Origin: Saccoglossus kowalevskii
Taxonomy: Eukaryota; Hemichordata; Enteropneusta; Harrimaniidae
Reading direction: 5' to 3'
DNA length: 51,403 nucleotides
Assembly: GCF_000003605.2 (NCBI RefSeq)
Contig: NW_003139636.1
Span: 1-51,403 of the forward strand
Shown: piece after piece, positions 12,481 through 24,299 of the stretch
Numbering within the stretch: the stretch's first letter is position 1
Layout: every line of letters starts with the position of its first letter
Notes under the pieces: model-generated
Told to the model about the DNA's origin: nothing
Databases searched by the model: none
The model's input: only the letters and a program-made list of their open reading frames with translations
Program-made: the position numbers and the translations under genes

Positions 12481-13266
12481 TCTCACTATTACGCAATACT
12501 ACATACACGATACGTTAAGACATACCCCATGAATATTAGGTGATGGGTAAATCTCACTATTACGCAATACTACATACACGATACGTTAAGACATACCCCA
12601 TGAATATTAGGTGATGGGTAAATCACACTATTACCCAAGGCTACATACAGGATACGCGAAGACATACCTATGAATATTAGGTGATGGGTAAATCACACTA
12701 TTACCCAAGACTACATACAGGATACGTGAAGACATACCCATGAATATTAGCTGATGGGTAAATCACACTATTACCCAAGACTACATACAGGATACGTGAA
12801 AACATACCCCATGAATATTAGCTGATGGGTAAATCACACTATTACCCAAGACTACATACAGGATACGTGAAAACATACCCCATGAATATTAGCTGATAGG
12901 TAAATCACACTATTACCCAAGACTACATACAGGATACGTGAAGACATACCCATGAATATTTGCTGATGGGTAAATCACACTATTACCCAAGACTACATAC
13001 AGGATACGTTAAGACATACCCCATGAACATTAGCTGATGGGTAAATCACACTATTACCCAAGGCTACATACAGGATACGTGAAGACATACCCCATGAATA
13101 TTAGCTGATGGGTTAATCACACTATTACCCAAGACTACATACAGGATACGTGAAGACATACCCCATGAATATTAGCTGATGGGTAAATCACACTATTACC
13201 CAAGACTACATACAGGATACGTGAAGACATACCCATGAATATTTGCTGATGGGTAAATCACACTAT
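12481..13266. repeat. Partial 12-mer HOR (I-J-J-K-A-B-C-D) and N/D monomers
   Basis: Two J monomers with CAATACTACATACACG and CGTTAAG are followed by K (CATACCTATG), A, B (GTGAAAACATACCCC), C (GATAGGTAAATC) and D (ATATTTGCTG), the 846-bp unit order. The run breaks after D into an M monomer and N/D copies. The E-to-H part of the unit is missing. Confidence 0.8.
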
Positions 13267-13689
13267 TACCCAAGACTACATACAGGATACGTGAAGACAT
13301 ACCCATGAATATTTGCTGATGGGTAAATCACACTATTACCCAAGACTACATACAGGACACTTGAAGACATACCCCATGAATATTAGCTGATGGGTAAATC
13401 ACACTATTACCCAAGGCTACATACAGGATACGCGAAGACATACCCCATGAATATTAGCTGATGGGTAAATCACACTATTACCCAAGGCTTCATACAGTAT
13501 ACGCGAAGACATACCCATGAATATTAGGTGATGGGTAAATCACACTATTACCTAAGACTACATACAGGATACGCGAAGACACACGCCATGAATATTAGCT
13601 GATGGGTAAATCACACTATTACCCTGGACTACATACAGGATACGCGAAAACATACCCATGAATATTAGGTGATGAGTAAATCACACTAT
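13267..13689. repeat. GGCTTC/CCTGG block, shared with 45164-45586
   Basis: Six monomers carry rare tags in order: GGACACTTG (ttg at 13361), a GGC monomer with CGCG and CCCC, AAGGCTTCATACAGTATACG (gctt at 13487), TACCTAAGAC with ACACGCC, and TACCCTGGAC (ctgg at 13624) with GCGAAAACAT. All three located tags recur exactly 31897 bp downstream (45258, 45384 and 45521). Confidence 0.85.
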
Positions 13690-14815
13690 TAACCAAGACA
13701 ACATACAGGATACGCGAAGACATACCCATGAATATTAGCTGATGGGTAAATCACGCTATTATCCAATGCTACATACAGGATACGCAAAGACATACTCCAT
13801 GAATATTAACTGATGGGTAAATCACACTATTACCCAAGGCTACATACAGGATACGCGAAGACATACCCCTGAATATCTGCTGATGGGTAATTCACACTAT
13901 TACCCAAGACTACATACATGATACGCCAAGAGATACCCCATGAACATTAGCTGATGGGTAAGTCACACTATTACCCAAGACTACATACAGGATACGCGAA
14001 GACATACCCCATGAATATTAGCTGATGGGTAAATCACACTATTACCCAAGGCTTCATACAGTATACGCGAAGACATACCCATGAATATTAGGTGATGGGT
14101 AAATCACACTATTACCTAAGACTACATACAGGATACGCGAAGACACACGCCATGAATATTAGCTGATGGGTAAATCACACTATTACCCTAGACTACATAC
14201 AGGATACGCGAAAACATCCCCATGAATATTAGGTGATGAGTAAATCACACTATTAACCAAGACAACATACAGAATACACGAAGACATACCCATGAATATT
14301 AGCTAATGGGTAAATCACACTATTACCCAAGACTACATATAGGATACGCGAAGACATACCCATGAATATTAGCTGATGGGTAAATCACGCTATTATCCAA
14401 AGCTACATACAGGATACGCGAAGACATACGCCATGAATATTAGCTGATGGGTAAATCACACTATTACCCAAGGCTACATACAGGATACGCGAGGACATAC
14501 CCATGAATATCAGCTGATGGGTAATTCACACTATTACCCAAAACTAAATACATGATACGCGAAGAGATACCCCATGAACATTAGCTGATGGGTAAGTCAC
14601 ACTATTACCCAAGACTACATACAGGATACGCGAAGACATACCCATGAATATTAGCTGATGGGTAAATCACACTATTAACCAAGACAACATACAGGATACA
14701 CGAAGAAATACCCATGAATATTAGCTAATGGGTAAATCACACTATTACCCAAGACTACATATAGGATACGCAAAGACATACCCATAAATATCAGCTGATG
14801 GGTAATTCACACTAT
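13690..14815. repeat. Second GGCTTC block and W-X-a-b monomers
   Basis: GGCTTC recurs at 14051, 564 bp (eight monomers) after the first, with TACCTAAG and TACCCTAGAC monomers following. W-like (TTAACCAAGACAAC), X-like (CATATAGG), a-like (TATCCAAAGC, CATACGCC) and b-like (ATATCAGCTG) monomers lead into P. A related block starts near 40588. Confidence 0.75.
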
Positions 14816-14821
14816 TACCCA
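14790..14821. other. 10-bp palindrome overlapping 8-bp hairpin in X monomer
   Basis: ATCAGCTGAT (14790-14799) is a perfect palindrome. Its final T begins TGGGTAAT (14799-14806), which pairs with ATTACCCA (14814-14821) across a 7-base loop, one pair longer than in ordinary monomers. The arrangement recurs in X and b types, where ATATTAGCTGAT becomes ATATCAGCTGAT and TAAATC becomes TAATTC. Confidence 0.75.
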
Positions 14822-15379
14822 AGACTACATACATGATACGCGAAGAGATACCCCATGAACATTAGCTGATGGGTAAGTCACACTATTACCCAAGACTACA
14901 TACAGGATACGCGAAGACATACCCCATGAATATTAGCTGATGGGTAAATCACACTATTACCCAAGACTACATACAGGATACGCGAAGACATACCCTATGA
15001 ATATTAGCTAAAGGGTAAGTCACACTATTACCCAAGACTACATACAGGATACGCGAAGACATACCCCATGAACATTAGCTGATGGGAAAGTCACACTATT
15101 ACCCAAGACTACATACAGGATACGCGAAGACATACCCATGAATATTAGGTGATGGGTAAATCACACTATTACCCAAGACTACATACAGGATACGCGAAGA
15201 CATACCCATGAATATTAGCTGATGGGTAAATCACACTATTAACCAAGACAACATACAGGATACACGAAGAAATACCCATGAATATTAGCTAATGGGTAAA
15301 TCACACTATTACCCAAGACTACATATAGGATACGCAAAGACATACCCATAAATATCAGCTGATGGGTAATTCACACTAT
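14816..15379. repeat. Shortened 9-mer unit (564 bp, 8 monomers)
   Basis: P tags at 14845 and 15409 are 564 bp apart, which is 635 minus 71. The order is P, Q, Q-like (CATACCCTATG, CTAAAGGGTAAG), S, T, A/Q hybrid, W, X. The U monomer (ATACGGGAAGACACACG) is absent, and a CGCG/AGCTG monomer stands where U-V should be. Confidence 0.85.
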
Positions 15380-16014
15380 TACCCAAGACTACATACATGA
15401 TACGCGAAGAGATACCCCATGAACATTAGCTGATGGGTAAGTCACACTATTACCCAAGACTACATACAGGATACGCGAAGACATACCCCATGAATATTAG
15501 CTGATGGGTAAATCACACTATTACCCAAGACTACATACAGGATACGTGAAGACATACCCCATGAATATTAGCTAATGGGTAAGTCACACTATTACCCAAG
15601 ACTACATACAGGATACGCGAAGACATACCCCATGAACATTAGCTGATGGGTAAGTCACACTATTACCCAAGACTACATACAGGATACGCGAAGACATACC
15701 CATGAATATTAGGTGATGGGTAAATCACACTATTACCCAAGACTACATACAGGATACGGGAAGACACACGCCAAGAATATTAGCTGATGGGTAAATCACA
15801 CTATTAACCAAGACTACATACAGGATACGCGAAGACATACCCATGAATATTAGGTGATGGGTAAATCACACTATTAACCAAGACAACATACAGGATACAC
15901 GAAGAAATACCCATGAATATTAGCAAATGGGTAAATCACACTATTACCCAAGACTACATATATGATACGCAAAGACATACCCATGAATATCAGCTGATGG
16001 GTAATTCACACTAT
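15380..16014. repeat. 9-monomer HOR unit (635 bp)
   Basis: Full P-to-X unit with P tags at 15409 and 16044. W reads AGCAAATGG rather than AGCTAATGG, and X reads CATATATGATACGC rather than CATATAGG. These two changes are shared with the partial unit near 22720-22860, which suggests those two are closer relatives. Confidence 0.9.
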
Positions 16015-16791
16015 TACCCAAGACTACATACATGATACGCGAAGAGATACCCCATGAACATTAGCTGATGGGTAAGTCACACTATTACCCAAGACTACAT
16101 ACAGGATACGCGAAGACATACCCCATGAATATTAGCTGATGGGTAAATCACACTATTACCCAAGAATACATACAGGATACGTGAAGACATACCCCATGAA
16201 TATTAGCTGATGGGTAAATCACACTATTACCCAAGACTACATACAGGATACGTGAAAACATACCCCATGAATATTAGCTGATAGGTAAATCACACTATTA
16301 CCCAAGACTACATACAGGATACGTGAAGACATACCCATGAATATTTGCTGATGGGTAAATCACACTATTACCCAAGACTACATACAGGACACGTGAAGAC
16401 ATACCCCATGAAAATTAGCTGATGGGTAAATCACACTATTACCCAACGCTACATACAGGATACGCGAAGACATACCCATGGATATTAGGTGATGGGTAAA
16501 TCGCACTATTACGCAAGACTACATACAGGATACGTTAAGACATACCCCATGAATATTAGGTGATGGGTAAATCACACTATTACCCAAGACTACATACAGG
16601 ATACGTGAAGACATACCCATGAACATTAACTGATGGGTAAATCACACTATTACCCAAGACTACATACAGGATACGTGAAGACATACCCCATGAATATTAG
16701 CTGATGGGTAAATCACACTATTACCCAAGACTACATACAGGATACGCGAAGACATACCCATGAATATTAGGTGATGGGTAATTCACACTAT
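16015..16791. repeat. Satellite, P-Q-Y joined to C-to-H monomers
   Basis: P, Q and Y (CAAGAATAC), the head of the 6-mer, run into C, D, E, F, G and an H-like monomer (GAACATTAACTG), which is the 12-mer order, then N and T before the next P. It shows the two HOR systems joined within one monomer register. Confidence 0.8.
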
Positions 16792-17356
16792 TACCCAAGA
16801 CTACATACATGATACGCGAAGAGATACCCCATGAACATTAGCTGATGGGTAAGTCACACTATTACCCAAGACTACATACAGGATACGCGAAGACATACCC
16901 CATGAATATTAGCTGATGGGTAAATCACACTATTACCCAAGACTACATACAGGATACGTGAAGACATACCCCATGAATATTAGCTGATGGGCAAGTCACA
17001 CTATTACCCAAGACTACATACAGGATACGCGAAGACATACCCCATGAACATTAGCTGATGGGTAAGTCACACTATTACCCAAGACTACATACAGGATACG
17101 CGAAGACATACCCATGAATATTAGGTGATGGGTAAATCACACTATTACCCAAGACTACATACAGGATACGGGAAGACACACGCCAAGAATATTATCTGAT
17201 GGGTAAATCACACTATTAACCAAGACTACATACAGGATACGCGAAGACATACCCATGAATATTAGGTGATGGGTAAATCACACTATTACCCAAGACTACA
17301 TATAGGATACGCAAAGACATACCCATGAATATCAGCTGATGGGTAATTCACACTAT
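16792..17356. repeat. Shortened 9-mer unit (565 bp), W deleted
   Basis: P monomers start at 16792 and 17357, 565 bp apart, which is 635 minus 70. The order is P-Q-R-S-T-U-V-X: the 70-bp W monomer (TTAACCAAGACAAC, ACACGAAGAAATA) is missing exactly. U reads TATTATCTGATGG. Confidence 0.88.
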
Positions 17357-18910
17357 TACCCAAGACTACATACATGATACGCGAAGAGATACCCCATGAA
17401 CATTAGCTGATGGGTAAGTCACACTATTACCCAAGACTACATACAGGATACGCGAAGACATACCCCATGAATATTAGCTGATGGGTAAATCACACTATTA
17501 CCCAAGAATACATACAGGATACGTGAAGACATACCCCATGAATATTAGCTGATGGGTAAATCACACTATTACCCAAGACTACATACACGATACGTGAAGA
17601 CATACCCATGAATATTAGCTGATAGGTAAATCACGCTATTACCCAAGACTACATACAGGATACGCGAAGACATACCCATGAATATTAGCTGATGGGTAAA
17701 TCACACTATTACCCAAGACTACATACATGATACGCGAAGAGATACCCCATGAACATTAGCTGATGGGTAAGTCACACTATTACCCAAGACTACATACAGG
17801 ATACGCGAAGACATACCCCATGAATATTAGCTGATGGGTAAATCACACTATTACCCAAGACTACATACAGGATACGTGAAGACATACCCCATGAACATTA
17901 GCTGACGGGTAAGTCACACTATTACCCAAGACTACATACAGGATCCGCGAAGACATACCCATGAATATTAGGTGATGGGTAAATCACACTATTACCCAAG
18001 ACTACATACAGGATACGGGAAGACACACGCCAAGAATATTAGCTGATGGGTAAATTACACTATTAACCAAGACTACATACAGGATACGTGAAGACATACC
18101 CCATGAATATTAGCTGATGGGTAAATCACACTATTACCCATGACTACATACAGGATACGTGAAGACATACCCATGAATATTTGCTGATGGGTAAATCACA
18201 CTATTACCCAAGACTACATACATGATACGCGAAGAGATACCCCATGAACATTAGCTGATGGGTAAGTCACACTATTACCCAAGACTACATACAGGATACA
18301 CGAAGAAATACCCATGAATATTAGCTAATGGGTAAATCACACTATTACCCAAGACTACATATAGGATACGCAAAGACATACCCATGAATATTAGCTGATG
18401 GGTTATTCACACTATTACCCAAGACTACATACATGATACGCGAAGAGATACCCCATGAACATTAGCTGATGGGTAAGTCACACTATTACCCAAGACTACA
18501 TACAGGATACGCGAAGACATACCCCATGAATATTAGCTGATGGGTAAATCACACTATTACCCAAGACTACATACAGGATACGCGAAGACATACCCATGAA
18601 TATTAGGTGATGGGTAAATCACACTATTACCCAAAACTACATACAGGATACGCGAAGACACACCCCATGAATATTAGCTGATGGGTAAATCACACTATTA
18701 CCCAAGACTACATACAGGATACGCGAAGACATACCCAGGAATATTAGCTGATGGGTGAATCACGCTATTACCCAAAGCTACATACAGGATACGCGAAGAC
18801 ATACGCCATGAATATTAGCTGATGGGTAAATCTCACTATTACGCAATACTACATACACGATACGTTAAGACATACCCCATGAATATTAGGTGATGGGTAA
18901 ATTACACTAT
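17357..18910. repeat. Satellite mosaic, repeated P-Q heads
   Basis: Several P monomers occur with incomplete units between them. Runs include P-Q-Y with CACGATACGTG, P-Q-M-like-T-U, P-W-X-P-Q, and the CACACC module near 18600-18840. A J monomer then leads into K at 18911. A variant GATCCGCG near 17942 is shared with 25423 and 37990. Confidence 0.7.
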
Positions 18911-18980
18911 TACCCAAGGCTACATACAGGATACGCGAAGACATACCTATGAATATTAGGTGATGGGTAAATCACACTAT

Positions 18981-19826
18981 TACCCAAGACTACATACAGG
19001 ATACGTGAAGACATACACATGAATATTAGCTGATGGGTAAATCACACTATTACCCAAGACTACATACAGGATACGTGAAAACATACCCCATGAATATTAG
19101 CTGATGGGTAAATCACACTATTACCCAAGACTACATACAGGATACGTGAAAACATACCCCATGAATATTAGCTGATAGGTAAATCACACTATTACCCAAG
19201 ACTACATACAGGATACGTGAAGACATACCCATGAATATTTGCTGATGGGTAAATCACACTATTACCCAAGACTACATACAGGACACGTGAAGACATACCC
19301 CATGAAAATTAGCTGATGGGTAAATCACACTATTACCCAACGCTACATACAGGATACGCGAAGACATACCCATGGATATTAGGTGATGGGTAAATCGCAC
19401 TATTACGCAAGACTGCATACAGGATACGTTAAGACATACCCCATGAATATTAGGTGATGGGTAAATCACACTATTACCCAAGACTACATACAGGATACGT
19501 GAAGACATACCCATGAATATTAACTGATGGGTAAATCACACTATTACCCAAGGCTACATACAGGATACGCGAAGACATACCCATGAATAGTAGGTGATGG
19601 GTAAATCTCACTATTACGCAATACTACATACACGATACGTTAAGACATACCCCATGAATATTAGGTGATGGGTAAATCACACTATTACGCAATACTACAT
19701 ACACGATACGTTAAGACATACCCCATGAATATTAGGTGATGGGTAAATCACACTATTACCCAAGGCTACATACAGGATACGCGAAGACATACCTATGAAT
19801 ATTAGGTGATGGGTAAATCACACTAT
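18981..19826. repeat. 12-monomer HOR unit (846 bp), A to K
   Basis: The order is A, B, C, D, E (GGACACGTG, GAAAATT), F (CAACGC, GGATATT, ATCGCACT), G (TACGCAAG, CGTTAAG), H (TTAACTGATGG), I (GAATAGTAGG, ATCTCACT), J, J, K. Summed monomer lengths are 4 x 71 plus 2 x 71 plus 6 x 70, giving 846. The CCTATG of K lies at 18946 and 19792, 846 bp apart. The reverse-strand reading frame at 19272-19514 is a by-product of this order. Confidence 0.93.
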
Positions 19827-20249
19827 TACCCAAGACTACATACAGGATACGTGAAGACATACCCATGAATATTAGCTGATGGGTAAATCACACTATTACC
19901 CAAGACTACATACAGGATACGTGAAAACATACCCCATGAATATTAGCTGATGGGTAAATCACACTATTACCCAAGACTACATACAGGATACGTGAAAACA
20001 TACCCCATGAATATTAGCTGATAGGTAAATCACACTATTACCCAAGACTACATACAGGATACGTGAAGACATACCCATGAATATTTGCTGATGGGTAAAT
20101 CACACTATTACCCAAGACTACATACAGGACACGTGAAGACATACCCCATGAAAATTAGCTGATGGGTAAATCACACTATTACCCAACGCTACATACAGGA
20201 TACGCGAAGACATACCCATGAATATTAGGTGATGGGTAAATCACACTAT
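19827..20249. repeat. Truncated 12-mer HOR unit, A to E then L
   Basis: A, B, C, D and E are in order (19827-20179). The sixth monomer (20180-20249) begins like F (CAACGC, CGCG) but reads GAATATTAGG and ATCACACT, so it is type L, and the F-to-K half is lost. Confidence 0.85.
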
Positions 20250-21237
20250 TACCCAACACTACATACAGGATACGCGAAGACATACCCCATGAATATTAGC
20301 TGATGGGTAAATCACACTATTACCCAAGACTACATACAGGATACGCGAAGACATACCCATGAATATTAGGTGATGGGTAAATCACACTATTACCCAAAAC
20401 TACATACAGGATACGCGAAGACACACGCCATGAATATTAGCTGATGGGTAAATCACACTATTACCCAAGACTACATACAGGATACGCGAAGACATACCCA
20501 TGAATATTAGCTGATGGGTAAATCACGCTATTACCCAAAGCTACATACAGGATACGCGAAGACATCCGCCATGAATATTAGCTGATGGGTAAATCACACT
20601 ATTACCCAAGGCTACATACAGTATACGCGAAGACATACCCATGAATATCAGCTGATGGGTAAATCACACTATTACCCAAGGCTACATACAGGATACGCGA
20701 AGACATACCCCATGAATATTAGCTGATGGGTAAATCACACTATTACCCAAGACTACATACAGGATACGTGAAGTCATACCCCATGAATATTAGCTGATGG
20801 GTAAATGACACTATTACCCAAGACTACATAGAGGATACGTGAAGACATACCCATGCATATTTGCTGATGGGTAAATCACACTATTACCCAAGACTACATA
20901 CAGGAGACGTGAAGACATACCCCATGAATATTAGCTGATGGGTAAATCACACTATTACCCAAGGCTACATACAGGATACGCGAAGACATACCCATGAATA
21001 TTAGGTGATGGGTAAATCTCACTATTACGCAATACTACATACACGATACGTTAAGACATACCCCATGAATATTAGGTGATGGGTAAATCTCACTATTACG
21101 CAATACTACATACACGATACGTTAAGACATACCCCATGAATATTAGGTGATGGGTAAATCACACTATTACCCAAGGCTACATACAGGATACGCGAAGACA
21201 TACCTATGAATATTACGTGATGGGTAAATCACACTAT
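20250..21237. repeat. 988-bp block shared with 41143-42130
   Basis: Fourteen monomers run Q-like, T, the CACACGCC module, N (GACACTAT), D (GCATATT), E-like, GGC/CGCG, J, J and K. Five tags sit 20893 bp upstream of their partners: ACACACG (20421/41314), GACATCC (20561/41454), GCATATT (20855/41748), AATAC of J (21031/41924) and CCTATG of K (21203/42096). GACATCCGCC is a rare change of GACATACGCC. Confidence 0.88.
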
Positions 21238-22012
21238 TACCCAAGACTACATACAGGATACGTGAGACATACCCCATGAATATTAGCTGATGGGTAAATC
21301 ACACTATTACCCAAGACTACATACAGGATACGTGAAAACATACCCCATGAATATTAGCTGATAGGTAAATCACACTATTACCCAAGACTACATACAGGAT
21401 ACGTGAAGACATACCCATGAATATTTGCTGATGGGTAAATCACACTATTACCCAAGACTACATACAGGACACGTGAAGACATACCCCATGAAAATTAGCT
21501 GATGGGTAAATCACACTATTACCCAACGCTACATACAGGATACGCGAAGACATACCCATGGATATTAGGTGATGGGTAAATCGCACTATTACGCAAGACT
21601 ACATACAGGATACGTTAAGACATACCCCATGAATATTAGGTGATGGGTAAATCACACTATTACCCAAGACTACATACAGGATACGTGAAGACATACCCAT
21701 GAATATTAACTGATGGGTAAATCACACTATTACCCAAGGCTGCATACAGGATACGCGAAGACATACCCATGAATAGTAGGTGATGGGTAAATCTCACTAT
21801 TACGCAATACTACATACACGATACGTTAAGACATACCCCATGAATATTAGGTGATGGGTAAATCTCACTATTACGCAATACTACATACACGATACGTTAA
21901 GACATACCCCATGAATATTAGGTGATGGGTAAATCACACTATTACCCAAGGCTACATACAGGATACGCGAAGACATACCTATGAATATTAGGTGATGGGT
22001 AAATCACACTAT
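21238..22012. repeat. 11-monomer HOR unit (775 bp)
   Basis: This is the 12-mer with A and B replaced by one 70-bp monomer (CGTGAGACATACCCCATG), then C to K in full. K monomers begin at 21168 and 21943. The fused monomer has A-like GACATACC but B-like CCCC and lacks one A. Confidence 0.88.
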
Positions 22013-22717
22013 TACCCAAGACTACATACAGGATACGTGAAGACATACCCATGAATATTAGCTGATGGGTAAATCACACTATTACCCAAGACTACATACA
22101 GGAGACGTGAAAACATACCCCATGAATATTAGCTGATGGGTAAATCACACTATTACCCAAGACTACATACAGGATACGTGAAAACATACCCCATGAATAT
22201 TAGCTGATAGGTAAATCACACTATTACCCAAGACTACATACAGGATACGTGAAGACATACCCATGAATATTTGCTGATGGGTAAATCACACTATTACCCA
22301 AGACTACATACAGGACACGTGAAGACATACCCCATGAAAATTAGCTGATGGGTAAATCACACTATTACCCAACGCTACATACAGGATACGCGAAGACATA
22401 CCCATGGATATTAGGTGATGGGTAAATCGCACTATTACGCAAGACTACATACAGGATACGTTAAGACATACCCCATGAATATTAGGTGATGGGTAAATCA
22501 CACTATTACCCAAGACTACATACAGGATACGTGAAGACATACCCATGAATATTAACTGATGGGTAAATCACACTATTACCCAACGCTACATACAGGATAC
22601 GGGAAGACACACGCCAAGAATATTAGCTGATGGGTAAATCACACTATTAACCAAGACTACATACAGGATACGCGAAGACATACCCATGAATATTAGGTGA
22701 TGGGTAAATCACACTAT
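22013..22717. repeat. Partial 12-mer (A to H) ending in L/U chimera and V
   Basis: A to H are in order up to 22576. The monomer at 22577-22647 starts as L/F (TACCCAACGCTAC) and continues as U (ATACGGGAAGACACACGCC), then V follows. The same chimera recurs at 33094, offset 10517 bp, with the same A-to-H run in front. Confidence 0.88.
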
Positions 22718-24299
22718 TAACCAAGACAACATACAGGATACACGAAGAAATACCCATGAATATTAGCAAATGGGTAAATCACACTATTACCCAAGACTAC
22801 ATATATGATACGCAAAGACATACCCATGAATATCAGCTGATGGGTAATTCACACTATTACCCAAGACTACATACATGATACGCGAAGAGATACCCCATGA
22901 ACATTAGCTGATGGGTAAGTCACACTATTACCCAAGACTACATACAGGATACGCGAGACATACCCCATGAATATTAGCTGATGGGTAAATCACACTATTA
23001 CCCAAGACTACATACAGGATACGTGAAGACATACCCCATGAATATTAGCTGATGGGTAAATGACACTATTACCCAAGACTACATACAGGATACGTGAAGA
23101 CATACCCATGCATATTTGCTGATGGGTAAATCACACTATTACCCAAGACTACATACAGGACACGTGAAGACATACCCCATGAATATTAGCTGATGGGTAA
23201 ATCACACTATTACCCAAGGCTACATACAGGATACGCGAAGACATACCCATGAATATTAGGTGATGGGTAAATCTCACTATTACGCAATACTACATACACG
23301 ATACGTTAAGACATACCCCATGAATATTAGGTGATGGGTAAATCACACTATTACCCAAGACTACATACAGGATACGCGAAGACATACTCCATGAATATTT
23401 GTTGATGGGTAAATCACACTATTACCCAAGACTACATACAGGATACGCGAAGACATACCCCATGAATATTAGGTGATGGGTAAATCACACTATTACCCAA
23501 GGCTACATACAGGATACGCGAAGACATACCCCATGAATATTAGCTGATGGGTAAATCACACTATTACCCAAGACTACATACAGGATATGCGAAGACATAC
23601 CCCATGAATATTAGCTGATGGGTAAATCACACTATTACCCAAGACTACATACAGGATACGCGAAGACATACCCATGAATATTAGGTGATGGGTAAATCAC
23701 ACTATTACCCAAAACTACATACAGGATACGCGAAGACACACCCCATGAACATTAGCTGATGGGTAAGTCACACTATTACCCAAGACTACATACAGGATAC
23801 GTGAAGACATACCCATGCATATTTGCTGATGGGTAAATCACACTATTACCCAAGACTACATACAGGACACGTGAAGACATACCCCATGAATATTAGCTGA
23901 TGGGTAAATCACACTATTACCCAAGGCTACATACAGGATACGCGAAGACATACCCATGAATATTAGGTGATGGGTAAATCTCACTATTACGCAATACTAC
24001 ATACACGATACGTTAAGACATACCCCATGAATATTAGGTGATGGGTAAATCACACTATTACCCAAGACTACATACAGGATACGCGAAGACATACTCCATG
24101 AATATTTGTTGATGGGTAAATCACACTATTACCCAAGACTACATACAGGATACGCGAAGACATACCCCATGAATATTAGGTGATGGGTAAATCACACTAT
24201 TACCCAAGGCTACATACAGGATACGCGAAGACATACCCCATGAATATTAGCTGATGGGTAAATCACACTATTACCCAAGACTACATACAGGATACGCGA
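22718..24299. repeat. W-X-P run and 707-bp tandem duplication
   Basis: W and X variants like those at 15380-16014 lead to P and N. Then the ten-monomer series D (GCATATT), E-like, GGC, J, TATTTGTTG, CGCG/AGG, GGC/CCCC, GATATGCG, T, and CACACC/GAACATT begins. GCATATT occurs at 23110 and 23817, and AATAC of J at 23286 and 23993, both 707 bp apart. Confidence 0.83.

Noticed and set aside
19272-19514. 80-codon reverse-strand reading frame, with near-copies at 48558-48800 and 47217-47438
   Set aside because: Each is made wholly of satellite, repeats with the monomer pair, and occurs only where the 70/71-bp order happens to avoid stops. No start context, codon signal or domain is visible.
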